Of a stretch of DNA of 6,311 bases, positions 1 to 5,122 are shown one piece after another. The translations under genes were made by a program, and so were the position numbers. The stretch's first letter is position 1. Every line of letters starts with the position of its first letter. This DNA comes from Betaproteobacteria bacterium (GTDB lineage: Bacteria > Pseudomonadota > Gammaproteobacteria > Burkholderiales > SG8-41). The DNA is taken from assembly GCA_028292065.1 (NCBI GenBank), contig JAQGNC010000408.1:1-6311 (forward strand), read 5' to 3'. Under the pieces are notes generated by a model that made no database searches, was not told the DNA's origin, and was given only the letters and a program-made list of their open reading frames with translations.

Positions 1-792
1 CTCGGCACCTACAACTTCTTCGGCGACGTCGGCAAGTTCGCCTTCGGCGGCGCGGTCAGCCTGTGTCTGCTTGCCGGCATTTCGTGGCAGGCGCCGGTGA
101 CCGCTTTCGGCGCGATCGGCATCGCGACCGCAGTGGTCATCTTCCTCTTCTTGTCCAACACGCGCGCACCTTTGGTCGCCGGCGAGCCCGAGCCCGCGCG
201 CGCCAAGTCCGGCTGGGGCATACGCAACCCGCAGGGCTTCACGGCGCTGTGTCTCATCGAGATTCTCGATTCGAGCACGCGCACGGGCTTTCTCACCTTC
301 ATCGCATTCCTGCTCATCGACAAAGGCATACCCGCAGGCTGGGCCGCGCTCGCCGTGCCGCTCATCCTGGTGGGGGGCATGGCCGGCAAGCTCGCGTGCG
401 GCTTTCTCGCCGAGCGCGTGGGCATCGTCAAGACCATCGTGATCACCGAAGTCGCGACCGGCCTCGGCATCCTCGCGACCCTCGCGCTTCCGGGCGTCGG
501 CGTCATGCTCATCCTGCCGCTGATCGGGGTCGCGCTCCAGGGTACCTCGTCGGTGCTCTACGCGACGATCGGCGACCTCGTCGACAAGGACCGCCTGCCG
601 CGGGCCTTCGGCCTCTTCTACACCCTGGGTTCGACGTGCGGCATCGTCGCGCCGCTCGGCTACGGCCTGCTCGGCGACGTCGCAGGCGTGCCGATGGCGA
701 TCGCGACCGTCGGCGTCGCCGTGCTGATCACCGTGCCGCTCGCGGCGATGCTGAAGCCTGCGTTGGGCGCGGCGTCCACCGCCAGCATTTAA
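1..792 (+). CDS. MFS transporter, C-terminal part (5' end outside window)
   Basis: Secondary transporter of the inner membrane, major facilitator superfamily; substrate unknown. The reading frame is open from base 1 and ends at TAA 790-792, giving 263 visible residues against about 400 for the family, so roughly 140 residues (about four membrane helices) are missing upstream. Visible in order: two hydrophobic segments (about residues 10-52), a hydrophilic linker with RAPLVAGEPEPARAKSG (about 54-70) that fits the central cytoplasmic loop between helices 6 and 7, then about six more hydrophobic segments. GFLAERVGIVK (about residues 134-144) resembles the MFS motif A repeated in the second half between helices 8 and 9. 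The nearest downstream gene on the same strand is a small ORF 90 bp away. It is not close in sequence to the two MFS genes at the other end of the window. The internal ATG/GTG codons are not the true start, because homologous-looking sequence continues upstream of them. Confidence 0.9.
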   Translation, partial: LGTYNFFGDVGKFAFGGAVSLCLLAGISWQAPVTAFGAIGIATAVVIFLFLSNTRAPLVAGEPEPARAKSGWGIRNPQGFTALCLIEILDSSTRTGFLTFIAFLLIDKGIPAGWAALAVPLILVGGMAGKLACGFLAERVGIVKTIVITEVATGLGILATLALPGVGVMLILPLIGVALQGTSSVLYATIGDLVDKDRLPRAFGLFYTLGSTCGIVAPLGYGLLGDVAGVPMAIATVGVAVLITVPLAAMLKPALGAASTASI

Positions 793-796
793 CGTC

Positions 797-859
797 AGTG
801 TTTAGTGTTCCCGATGATTTGCTGAGTTGTTCATCACCGAGCAGCAGACACTGAACACT
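797..859 (+). repeat. Imperfect inverted repeat between MFS gene and small ORF
   Basis: Bases 797-808 (AGTGTTTAGTGT) are the reverse complement of 848-859 (ACACTGAACACT) except for one T/G wobble position. A shorter stem, TGCTG 820-824 with CAGCA 842-846, can form inside it. The element starts five bases after the MFS stop codon and ends 13 bases before the Shine-Dalgarno of the small ORF. No T-tract follows, so it does not look like an intrinsic terminator. It could be an mRNA leader structure, a 3' stabilising stem, or a decayed interspersed repeat. Confidence 0.5.
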
Positions 860-872
860 CGAAACTTCCGAC

Positions 873-878
873 AGGAGG
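873..878 (+). promoter_or_regulatory. Ribosome binding site of the small ORF
   Basis: A full AGGAGG lies upstream of two adjacent in-frame ATGs at 880 and 883. The spacing is 1 base to the first and 4 bases to the second, so 883 is the more plausible start. This is the best Shine-Dalgarno in the window and the main argument that the short frame is translated. Confidence 0.7.
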
Positions 879-882
879 AATG

Positions 883-1023
883 ATGTCCAAGCAGCGCATC
901 AGCTACTACCCGCTCGAAAAGATGGAGGCGCCGGGCTTCGAGAGCGCGGAAGCGCTGGCGAAAGCGAAGGCGTCGCCGGATTATTGGGCTAAGCAGGAGG
1001 CTAAGCCTAAGACTGCGGCTTGA
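883..1023 (+). CDS. Small hypothetical protein, 46 aa
   Basis: I do not recognise this protein. It is 46 residues long (47 if the ATG at 880 is used), beginning MSKQRISYYPLEKMEAP and ending KPKTAA, with TGA at 1021-1023. It is hydrophilic, rich in Ala, Lys and Glu, with no membrane segment, signal peptide, cysteines or histidines; the middle (ESAEALAKAKA) should be helical. A perfect AGGAGG precedes it. Codons in the first two thirds follow the G/C-ending bias of the neighbours, but the last dozen use GAT, TAT, GCT, CCT and ACT, so the tail may be degenerating or the gene may be a remnant of a longer one. The N-terminal RISYYPLEKM is faintly like the start of carboxymuconolactone decarboxylase/AhpD-like proteins, but this is a weak resemblance and no catalytic Cys motif is present. 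It may be co-transcribed with the MFS gene upstream. Confidence 0.6.
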   Translation: MSKQRISYYPLEKMEAPGFESAEALAKAKASPDYWAKQEAKPKTAA

Positions 1024-1040
1024 GGGGTCGTAAGCCCGAG

Positions 1041-1085
1041 AGCACAGCCTTAACGCGAAGGACGCAAAGGACGCGAAGGAAAAGC
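1041..1085 (+). repeat. Inverted repeat arm A (9-nt AAGGACGC-type units)
   Basis: Bases 1050-1085 are an exact 36-base reverse complement of 1279-1314. The outer octamer AGCACAGC (1041-1048) matches GCTGTGCT (1324-1331), with about 8 extra bases on the far side. Internally the arm is a short tandem of 9-base units reading AAGGACGCA, AAGGACGCG, AAGGAAAAG. Confidence 0.85.
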
Positions 1086-1125
1086 AGGACGAACTACGAA
1101 TAAAGAACGAGACGAACCACCACGG

Positions 1126-1147
1126 CCACGAAGAGGCACGAAGGAAA
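1126..1147 (+). repeat. Inverted repeat arm B
   Basis: GGCACGAAGGAAA at 1135-1147 is an exact reverse complement of 1356-1368. The match extends imperfectly on the outer side to 1126 (3 mismatches over 22 bases). It carries the same AAGG core as arm A, so both probably belong to one degenerate repeat family. Confidence 0.65.
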
Positions 1148-1184
1148 ACGCTAACGAACTAAACCGCAGCCAACCCTTTCAACT

Positions 1185-1260
1185 CCGTCATCCTGGCGCA
1201 GGCCAGGATCCATTTTCAAGCCAACGTCAAAATGGATTCCGGCCTACGCCGGAATGACGG
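1185..1260. repeat. Double-hairpin inverted repeat C/C'
   Basis: A 32-base left arm (1185-1216) and a 32-base right arm (1229-1260) are imperfect reverse complements around a 12-base spacer. Each arm also folds on itself: ATCCTGGC 1190-1197 with GCCAGGAT 1202-1209 (loop GCAG), and ATTCCGGC 1236-1243 with GCCGGAAT 1248-1255 (loop CTAC), both perfect 8-bp stems. The outer ends read CCGTCAT and ATGACGG. The form matches the widespread CGTCATTCC-type intergenic palindromes of proteobacterial genomes (recalled, not searched). Confidence 0.8.
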
Positions 1261-1278
1261 TTCGCCCCCTTCGCCTTG

Positions 1279-1331
1279 GCTTTTCCTTCGCGTCCTTTGC
1301 GTCCTTCGCGTTAAAGCTTTGATGCTGTGCT
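1279..1331 (-). repeat. Inverted repeat arm A'
   Basis: Bases 1279-1314 are the exact reverse complement of 1050-1085. GCTGTGCT at 1324-1331 mirrors AGCACAGC at 1041-1048. The 9 bases 1315-1323 hold the small insertion relative to arm A. The two arms stand about 190 bp apart. Confidence 0.85.
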
Positions 1332-1355
1332 TTGGCGCGCGCTGGCGCTTCAGCA

Positions 1356-1377
1356 TTTCCTTCGTGCCCCTTCGCGT
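1356..1377 (-). repeat. Inverted repeat arm B'
   Basis: TTTCCTTCGTGCC at 1356-1368 is the exact reverse complement of arm B. Related CCTTCGCG and GTCGTTCGTGG sequence continues to about 1387, only some 15 bases beyond the stop codon of the PrpF-family gene. It lies outside arm A', so the B and A pairs cross and are not nested. Confidence 0.6.
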
Positions 1378-1401
1378 CGTTCGTGGTCAAAGCTCTTGCA
1401 G

Positions 1402-2598
1402 TCAAGCGGTCATCGCTTCCTTCTCACGCGAGCCGACCGAAGCACCGACCCGCGAAGCGCGCACGTACACATACCCGTCGAACAGCCGCCGCTGCGTGCG
1501 ATAGAAAGCGCCCTGCTCAGCGAACCACTCCTCGCCGTTCCTGCGCACCGTCGCCGCCACCGTCAGCACGCCGGAGGGCATCGCGATCCGTATTGGCGCT
1601 TCCGCATCGCTCGAGCGGCGCGTCACCGCGTGGACCACGCTGCCTTCGAGCCGCGACGCGACTGCCATGCACAGCGACCCGGTCAGCGGCAGCGCGCGAT
1701 GCGGCTGGCCGTTCGAAATGATGCGCCCGGTGAGGTCCACGTCACCCGCGGCGAGCTTCTCTCCGGTGAGCGTCACCGCGTCCTGCGGGCCTGACACGAA
1801 ACCGATGAACGGCACGACGCGCTTCGCACGCGCTTCTTCGTCGTTGCGCGCGATTCCCATCGCCACCGACGCCGCGAGGCGGATCGCCGCGAGGCGCTCC
1901 AGCAGCCCGGTGTTCGAGTCGAGCGCCTCGGGCATTTCGGTGCCGCTCAAGCCGAGCTCGTCGGCGCGCACGAAGCAGCACGCGTTCGCCGCGTCGACCA
2001 TCGACACGTTGAACCTGCCGTGGCCGGGCACCTCGAGCACCTCGGCCACGCGGCCGGTGGGCAGCAGCTTGCCGGTGGTGGCGCCGCCGGGCTCGCGAAA
2101 CTCCAGCCTCACCGGCGAACCGGTTCCCGATACGCCCGGAATCGCGAGGTCCCCGTCGACGGCCGACAGTCCTTCGTCGAGCGCGAAGCGCGACCAGATG
2201 ATCTTGCGCGTGTTGGTGTTGTGCACGCGCACCAGCGCGTCCTTGCCCGACACCGCGACGATGCCTTCGTCGACCGCGTAAGGCCCCATCGCCGAAGACA
2301 TATTCCCGCAGTTGCCGCTGTAATCCACTTTGGCTTCCTTCACCGACACCTGCGCGAAGGTGTAGTCGACGTCGGCGTCGGCTCGCGTCGGCGGGCCGAT
2401 CACGCAGACTTTCGACAGCGATGAAATGCCTCCGCCCATCCCGTCGAGCTGGCGGCCGTAGGGATCGGGGCTGCCGATCGCCGCGATGAATATCGCATCC
2501 CATTCGGCGCGGTCGCGCGGCAGGTCTTTCGCGTTGAAGACGATCGCGTTGCTCGTGCCGCCGCGCATGAACACCGCGGGTACCTTTATCTGTTTCAT
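1402..2598 (-). CDS. PrpF-family isomerase (aconitate/oxalomesaconate-type double-bond isomerase)
   Basis: Cytoplasmic enzyme of the PrpF family, whose known members include 2-methylaconitate cis-trans isomerase (PrpF), 4-oxalomesaconate tautomerase and 3-methylitaconate delta-isomerase; all move a proton or double bond in an unsaturated carboxylate. It is 398 aa, the usual length. Visible motifs: FMRGGTSNA (10-18), GGGISSLSKV (55-64), SGNCGNMSSAMG (94-105), MGIARNDEEA (247-256). C97 and K63 match the catalytic Cys and Lys known for PrpF (C107 and K73 in the Shewanella protein, a constant offset of 10). The C-terminal half has SNGQPHRALPLTG (295-307), typical of the family. Odd point: the usual GGTSKG reads GGTSNA here. 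The ATG at 2598 has AGGAGA four bases upstream and fits the family N-terminus. It lies 52 bp downstream of the hydroxy-acid dehydrogenase on the same strand, so probably one operon. No AcnD, PrpB or PrpC partner is visible, so the substrate is open. Confidence 0.92.
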   Translation of the reverse strand: MKQIKVPAVFMRGGTSNAIVFNAKDLPRDRAEWDAIFIAAIGSPDPYGRQLDGMGGGISSLSKVCVIGPPTRADADVDYTFAQVSVKEAKVDYSGNCGNMSSAMGPYAVDEGIVAVSGKDALVRVHNTNTRKIIWSRFALDEGLSAVDGDLAIPGVSGTGSPVRLEFREPGGATTGKLLPTGRVAEVLEVPGHGRFNVSMVDAANACCFVRADELGLSGTEMPEALDSNTGLLERLAAIRLAASVAMGIARNDEEARAKRVVPFIGFVSGPQDAVTLTGEKLAAGDVDLTGRIISNGQPHRALPLTGSLCMAVASRLEGSVVHAVTRRSSDAEAPIRIAMPSGVLTVAATVRRNGEEWFAEQGAFYRTQRRLFDGYVYVRASRVGASVGSREKEAMTA

Positions 2599-2602
2599 AT
2601 GG

Positions 2603-2608
2603 TCTCCT
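2603..2608 (-). promoter_or_regulatory. Ribosome binding site of the PrpF-family gene
   Basis: On the minus strand AGGAGA is followed by CCAT and the ATG. It directly abuts the GGGGTC repeat unit. The bases GGTCT inside the repeat could pair with AGACC overlapping the Shine-Dalgarno, so partial masking of the site is possible. Confidence 0.65.
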
Positions 2609-2644
2609 GGGGTCAGACCCCGGCTTTTTGGGGTCTGACCCCGG
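2609..2644. repeat. GGGGTC-type inverted repeat in the dehydrogenase/PrpF gap
   Basis: GGGGTCAGACCCC (2609-2621) and GGGGTCTGACCCC (2630-2642) form a perfect 13-bp stem around the 8-base loop GGCTTTTT (AAAAAGCC in the minus-strand transcript). Each half is also a palindrome with a single odd central base. It fills most of the 52-bp gap between two co-directional minus-strand genes. Because the T run is in the loop and on the other strand, it is not an intrinsic terminator for this operon, but a very stable mRNA stem would form. A second copy in the same + strand orientation begins at 6286. Confidence 0.85.
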
Positions 2645-2650
2645 TTTGAT

Positions 2651-3805
2651 TCAAGGCAACACCAAATGATCCCGCGTAATCTCCCCCACGCTCCGGCATC
2701 CCAGCAGCGCCATCACGCGGTCGACTTCGCTCCTCAATATCTCGATCGCGCGCAGCGCGCCCGCCTCACCGGCGACCGAAGCGCCATATAGCGTCGCGCG
2801 ACCGACGAACACCATCTGCGCGCCGAGCGCGAGCGCTTTCACCACGTCCGAACCGCGCCTCACACCGCCGTCGAGCACGACCGCCATCCGATGGCCGACC
2901 GCGTCCGCGATCTCCGGCAGCGCTTCGATCGGCGACAGCGCGCCATCGAGTTGCCGGCCGCCGTGGTTCGACACGAACACGCCATCGGCGCCCGCAGCCT
3001 CGGCGCGGCGCGCGTCATCGGCGCACAGCACGCCTTTGACGAAGAGCTTGTGCGGCCAGATTCCGCGCATCCACGCGAGATCTTCCCAGTCGAGCGCATC
3101 GCGGCGCGCGCGAAATTCCTGCAGGTTCTTCGCGACGATTTTGCCGCCGACGTTCGAGTCGACATTCATGAAACGCGGGACGCCGGTCGTGAGCAGCGTG
3201 CGCAGGAAGACGTTCACGAGCCAGCGCGGATGCAGCGCGCCCTGGACGACGTTCGCCATGTTCAGGCGAAAAGGAATCTCGAAACCGTTGCGCAGGTTGT
3301 ACTCGCGATTCGAGCCGACGCACACGTCAGTGGTGACGACGAGCCCTTCGTAGCCCGCATCGCGCGCCCGCATGATCAGCCTTTCGACCGGCCCGCGGTC
3401 CTTCGACGCGTAGAGCTGAAACCACTTCGCACCCGGCGCCTCGCGCGCGACGCGCTCCATCTCGACGAACGACGCGGTCGAGAGCACGAACGGGATGCGT
3501 GCCGCGGCGGCGGCGCGGGCGAGCACGACGTCGGCATCGTGCCAGTACAGCCCCGCCGCGCCGGTGGGGGCGATGCCGAAAGGCACCGGGTACGTTTCGC
3601 CGAGCAGCGTCACCTGCTGCGAGCGGCGCGACACGTCGACGAGCGTACGCGGACGCAGCCGTATGCGCTCGAATGCCGAGCGGTTCTCGCGCATCGACAC
3701 TTCGTCTTCGGCGCCGCGCTCGAGATATTCGTAAGCCACGCGCGGCAGCATGCGCTGCGCCGCCACGCGCAGGTCGTCGATGTTGAGAGCGTTTTGCGGG
3801 TTCAC
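2651..3805 (-). CDS. FMN-dependent alpha-hydroxy-acid dehydrogenase/oxidase (LldD/MdlB/glycolate oxidase family)
   Basis: Oxidises a 2-hydroxy acid to the 2-oxo acid using FMN in a TIM barrel. The 384-aa length is normal. By alignment in mind to spinach glycolate oxidase the whole active site is present: Y27 (in YLERGAEDE), Y132 (FQLY), D160 (TTD), R167 (SNRE), K257 (VKGV), and H281 and R284 in SNHGGRQLD. The phosphate-binding LDGGVRRGSD (311-320) and VGRATLYG (334-341) are also clear. RNGFEIPF (172-179) and HPRW (192-195) in the loop region recall mandelate dehydrogenase/LldD-type proteins more than plant glycolate oxidase. A hydrophobic patch near WLVNVFLRTLL (195-205) may allow membrane association, as in MdlB. 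The start is GTG at 3805 with no clear Shine-Dalgarno; it gives the expected N-terminus (NIDDLRVAAQRMLP). First gene of a probable two-gene operon with the PrpF-family gene. Substrate could be lactate, mandelate, glycolate or another hydroxy acid. Confidence 0.93.
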   Translation of the reverse strand: MNPQNALNIDDLRVAAQRMLPRVAYEYLERGAEDEVSMRENRSAFERIRLRPRTLVDVSRRSQQVTLLGETYPVPFGIAPTGAAGLYWHDADVVLARAAAAARIPFVLSTASFVEMERVAREAPGAKWFQLYASKDRGPVERLIMRARDAGYEGLVVTTDVCVGSNREYNLRNGFEIPFRLNMANVVQGALHPRWLVNVFLRTLLTTGVPRFMNVDSNVGGKIVAKNLQEFRARRDALDWEDLAWMRGIWPHKLFVKGVLCADDARRAEAAGADGVFVSNHGGRQLDGALSPIEALPEIADAVGHRMAVVLDGGVRRGSDVVKALALGAQMVFVGRATLYGASVAGEAGALRAIEILRSEVDRVMALLGCRSVGEITRDHLVLP

Positions 3806-3851
3806 TATCCGGATTGTCGAACGACGCCGCCGCCGATACGGCCTCGCATCA

Positions 3852-3880
3852 TTCCAGTTTGATCGTCGATGCGGTATATT
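3852..3880 (+). promoter_or_regulatory. Candidate sigma-70-like promoter of the MFS pair
   Basis: TATATT (3875-3880) lies 17 bases after TTCCAG (3852-3857). This is the only AT-rich patch in the divergent gap between the dehydrogenase and the transporters, which makes it the likeliest promoter zone. The -35 match is poor. The reverse strand of the same patch (TAGAAT, AATATA) could serve the dehydrogenase operon. Assigned by eye only. Confidence 0.35.
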
Positions 3881-3898
3881 CTAATGCAGTCGTCGCGA

Positions 3899-3910
3899 GT
3901 GACGTGTCAC
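3899..3910. promoter_or_regulatory. Short palindrome GTGAC-GT-GTCAC, possible operator
   Basis: Two 5-base arms (3899-3903 and 3906-3910) with a 2-base spacer lie about 20 bases after the candidate -10. The size and position suit a regulator site, but a 5-5 palindrome is short and may be chance. Confidence 0.25.
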
Positions 3911-3936
3911 CGCGGCGGCGCCTCCCGCAGACGAGT

Positions 3937-3953
3937 CTTCACGCGCCGTGAAG
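3937..3953. promoter_or_regulatory. Perfect 7-3-7 palindrome in the leader of the MFS pair
   Basis: CTTCACG (3937-3943) and CGTGAAG (3947-3953) flank CGC. Outside it, GACG (3930-3933) can pair with CGTC (3954-3957) after a 3-base bulge, giving an 11-bp interrupted stem in RNA. It ends 41 bases before the TTG start. It could be a regulator operator or a 5' leader hairpin. No T-tract follows. Confidence 0.4.
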
Positions 3954-3994
3954 CGTCCGCACCCCAGTCCATCATATGAAAGTCCGAGCGCGTC

Positions 3995-5122
3995 TTGCGT
4001 CCGATCTACATAGTCGCGTTCACGACCGTGCTCGTTCAGGGCTGCCACATGGGCAGCCGGGTCGTCGCCTCCCTGCTCGCGATCTCGCTCGGCGCGAACG
4101 CTTTCGAAGTCGGCGCGCTGATCAGCGTGTACTCGGTGTTTCCGCTGCTGCTCGGCGTGTATTCGGGACGCATTTCCGATCGTCTCGGTCCGCGCCTGCC
4201 GATGGTGATCGGCACCGCGGTGATCGCGGTCGGCCTCCTCCTGCCGTACCTGGTCACCACGCTTCCCGTCCTGTATGTCTCGTGCATGCTCGTCGGAACC
4301 GGTTTCGTGTTCTTCAATGTCTCGAACCAGACGCTCGGCGGCGCGCTCGGCACGCCGGCTGAGCGCACGCACAACTTCGCGACCCTCGGTCTGGGCTATT
4401 CAGCGGGTCACCTGGTCGGACCGGTGACCGCCGGCTACGCGATCGAACATCTCGGCCACGCTCACGGCTATCTCATCTTCGCGGTGCTCGCGCTGGTGCC
4501 CACCGCGGTGTTCGCATTCGACAAGCGCTTCGGCATACGCCCCAGCGAAGCGCCGCGCAAGCACGGCAACACTTTCGCACTGCTGAAGCTGCCGCTCCTG
4601 CGCCGCGCGGTCATCGTCAGCGGGCTCATCACCACCGGCTGGGACCTCTACGGGTTTTACGTTCCCATCTACGGCCACTCGATCGGGCTTTCCGCGTCGA
4701 CGATCGGCAACATCCTCGGGGCTTTCGCCGTCGCCACGTTCCTCGTGCGCGCGGTGGTCGCGCGGCTGACCCGCCGCTTCGGCATCGAGCCGGTGCTCAG
4801 GGCCGCGGCGCTCATGGCCGCGGCGCTTTTCGTGCCCTTCGCGCTGGTCGAATACGTGCCTGCGCTGTTCGCGCTCTCGTTCGGCATCGGGCTCACGCTC
4901 GGCTGCAGCCAGCCGCTGACGCTCAATCTCGCTTACAACCATTCGCCGGCAGGGCGCGCCGGCGAAGTCACCGGGCTGCGCCTGACGATCAACAACATCA
5001 CCCACGTCGGCGTGCCGGTGGCGTCCGGTGCGCTCGCTGCGGTGCTCGGCGTCGCGCCGGTTTTCTGGACGTGCGCCGCGCTCCTCGTGACGAGCGGCTA
5101 TCTCAGCCGCACACCCGACTGA
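3995..5122 (+). CDS. MFS transporter, first of a tandem pair
   Basis: Inner-membrane major facilitator, 375 aa, with about 12 hydrophobic segments and a central hydrophilic stretch (KRFGIRPSEAPRKHGN, 177-192) between the two six-helix halves. GVYSGRISDRLGPR (54-67) is a motif A form. Other marked stretches are GTGFVFFNVSNQ (101-112), GYSAGHLVGPVTAGY (134-148), FYVPIYGHSIGLSASTIG (221-238) and SPAGRAGEVTGLR (317-329). The start is TTG: an in-frame TGA at 3977-3979 closes the frame upstream and there is no ATG or GTG before the first helix. TTG lines up with the N-terminus of its neighbour (PIYxV in both). No good Shine-Dalgarno is visible. Its TGA overlaps the ATG of the next gene by one base, so the two are almost certainly co-translated. 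Substrate unknown; divergence from the hydroxy-acid operon suggests an organic acid, as inference. Confidence 0.88.
   Translation: MRPIYIVAFTTVLVQGCHMGSRVVASLLAISLGANAFEVGALISVYSVFPLLLGVYSGRISDRLGPRLPMVIGTAVIAVGLLLPYLVTTLPVLYVSCMLVGTGFVFFNVSNQTLGGALGTPAERTHNFATLGLGYSAGHLVGPVTAGYAIEHLGHAHGYLIFAVLALVPTAVFAFDKRFGIRPSEAPRKHGNTFALLKLPLLRRAVIVSGLITTGWDLYGFYVPIYGHSIGLSASTIGNILGAFAVATFLVRAVVARLTRRFGIEPVLRAAALMAAALFVPFALVEYVPALFALSFGIGLTLGCSQPLTLNLAYNHSPAGRAGEVTGLRLTINNITHVGVPVASGALAAVLGVAPVFWTCAALLVTSGYLSRTPD

Larger units (their letters stand above)
1024..1401. other. 378-bp repeat-filled intergenic region between convergent genes
   Basis: No credible gene lies here. The stretch separates the + strand small ORF from the minus-strand PrpF-family gene and is mostly inverted repeats: arms A (1041-1085) and A' (1279-1331), B (1126-1147) and B' (1356-1377), and the double hairpin C/C' (1185-1260). 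Base composition is less GC-rich and shows strong purine/pyrimidine asymmetry: AAGG-rich on the left, CCTT-rich on the right. The short open frame starting at 1232 (MDSGLRRNDG...) is translated repeat, not a gene. No T-tract terminator for either flanking gene was seen. Confidence 0.8.

Noticed and set aside
63..854. 263-codon + strand frame overlapping the partial MFS gene
   Set aside because: Arg-rich out-of-frame translation of the MFS gene; the MFS frame has helices and a motif A form.
1041..1390. CRISPR array
   Set aside because: The repeats are inverted, of three different kinds, few, and unevenly spaced; there are no regular direct repeats with unique spacers and no cas gene.
1024..1401. 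Insertion sequence or MITE with a defined transposon boundary
   Set aside because: No transposase frame and no target-site duplication could be seen at the outer ends, and the arm order is crossed and not terminal-inverted.
1232..1504. 90-codon + strand frame beginning MDSGLRRNDG
   Set aside because: Its start is translated from the C' and A' repeats and it then runs antisense into the PrpF-family gene. Frames of this type are common artefacts of such repeats.
2609..2644. Intrinsic terminator for the dehydrogenase gene
   Set aside because: On the minus strand the stem is followed by AGGAGA and the next gene, and the run in the loop is A, not T. It is a stem-loop but not a terminator in that direction.
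2891..3862. 323-codon + strand open frame opposite the hydroxy-acid dehydrogenase
   Set aside because: It is antisense to a gene with every catalytic residue of its family, and its product is low-complexity Arg/His/Asp-rich.
3976..4362. ATG at 3976 as start of the first MFS gene
   Set aside because: It is in a different frame from the MFS coding sequence and gives an Arg-rich product. An in-frame TGA at 3977-3979 blocks the MFS frame there, leaving TTG 3995 as first start.
5071..5121. Upstream GTG start for the second MFS gene
   Set aside because: It would add 17 hydrophilic residues inside the first gene. The ATG in the TGATG overlap matches the N-terminus of the paralogue.
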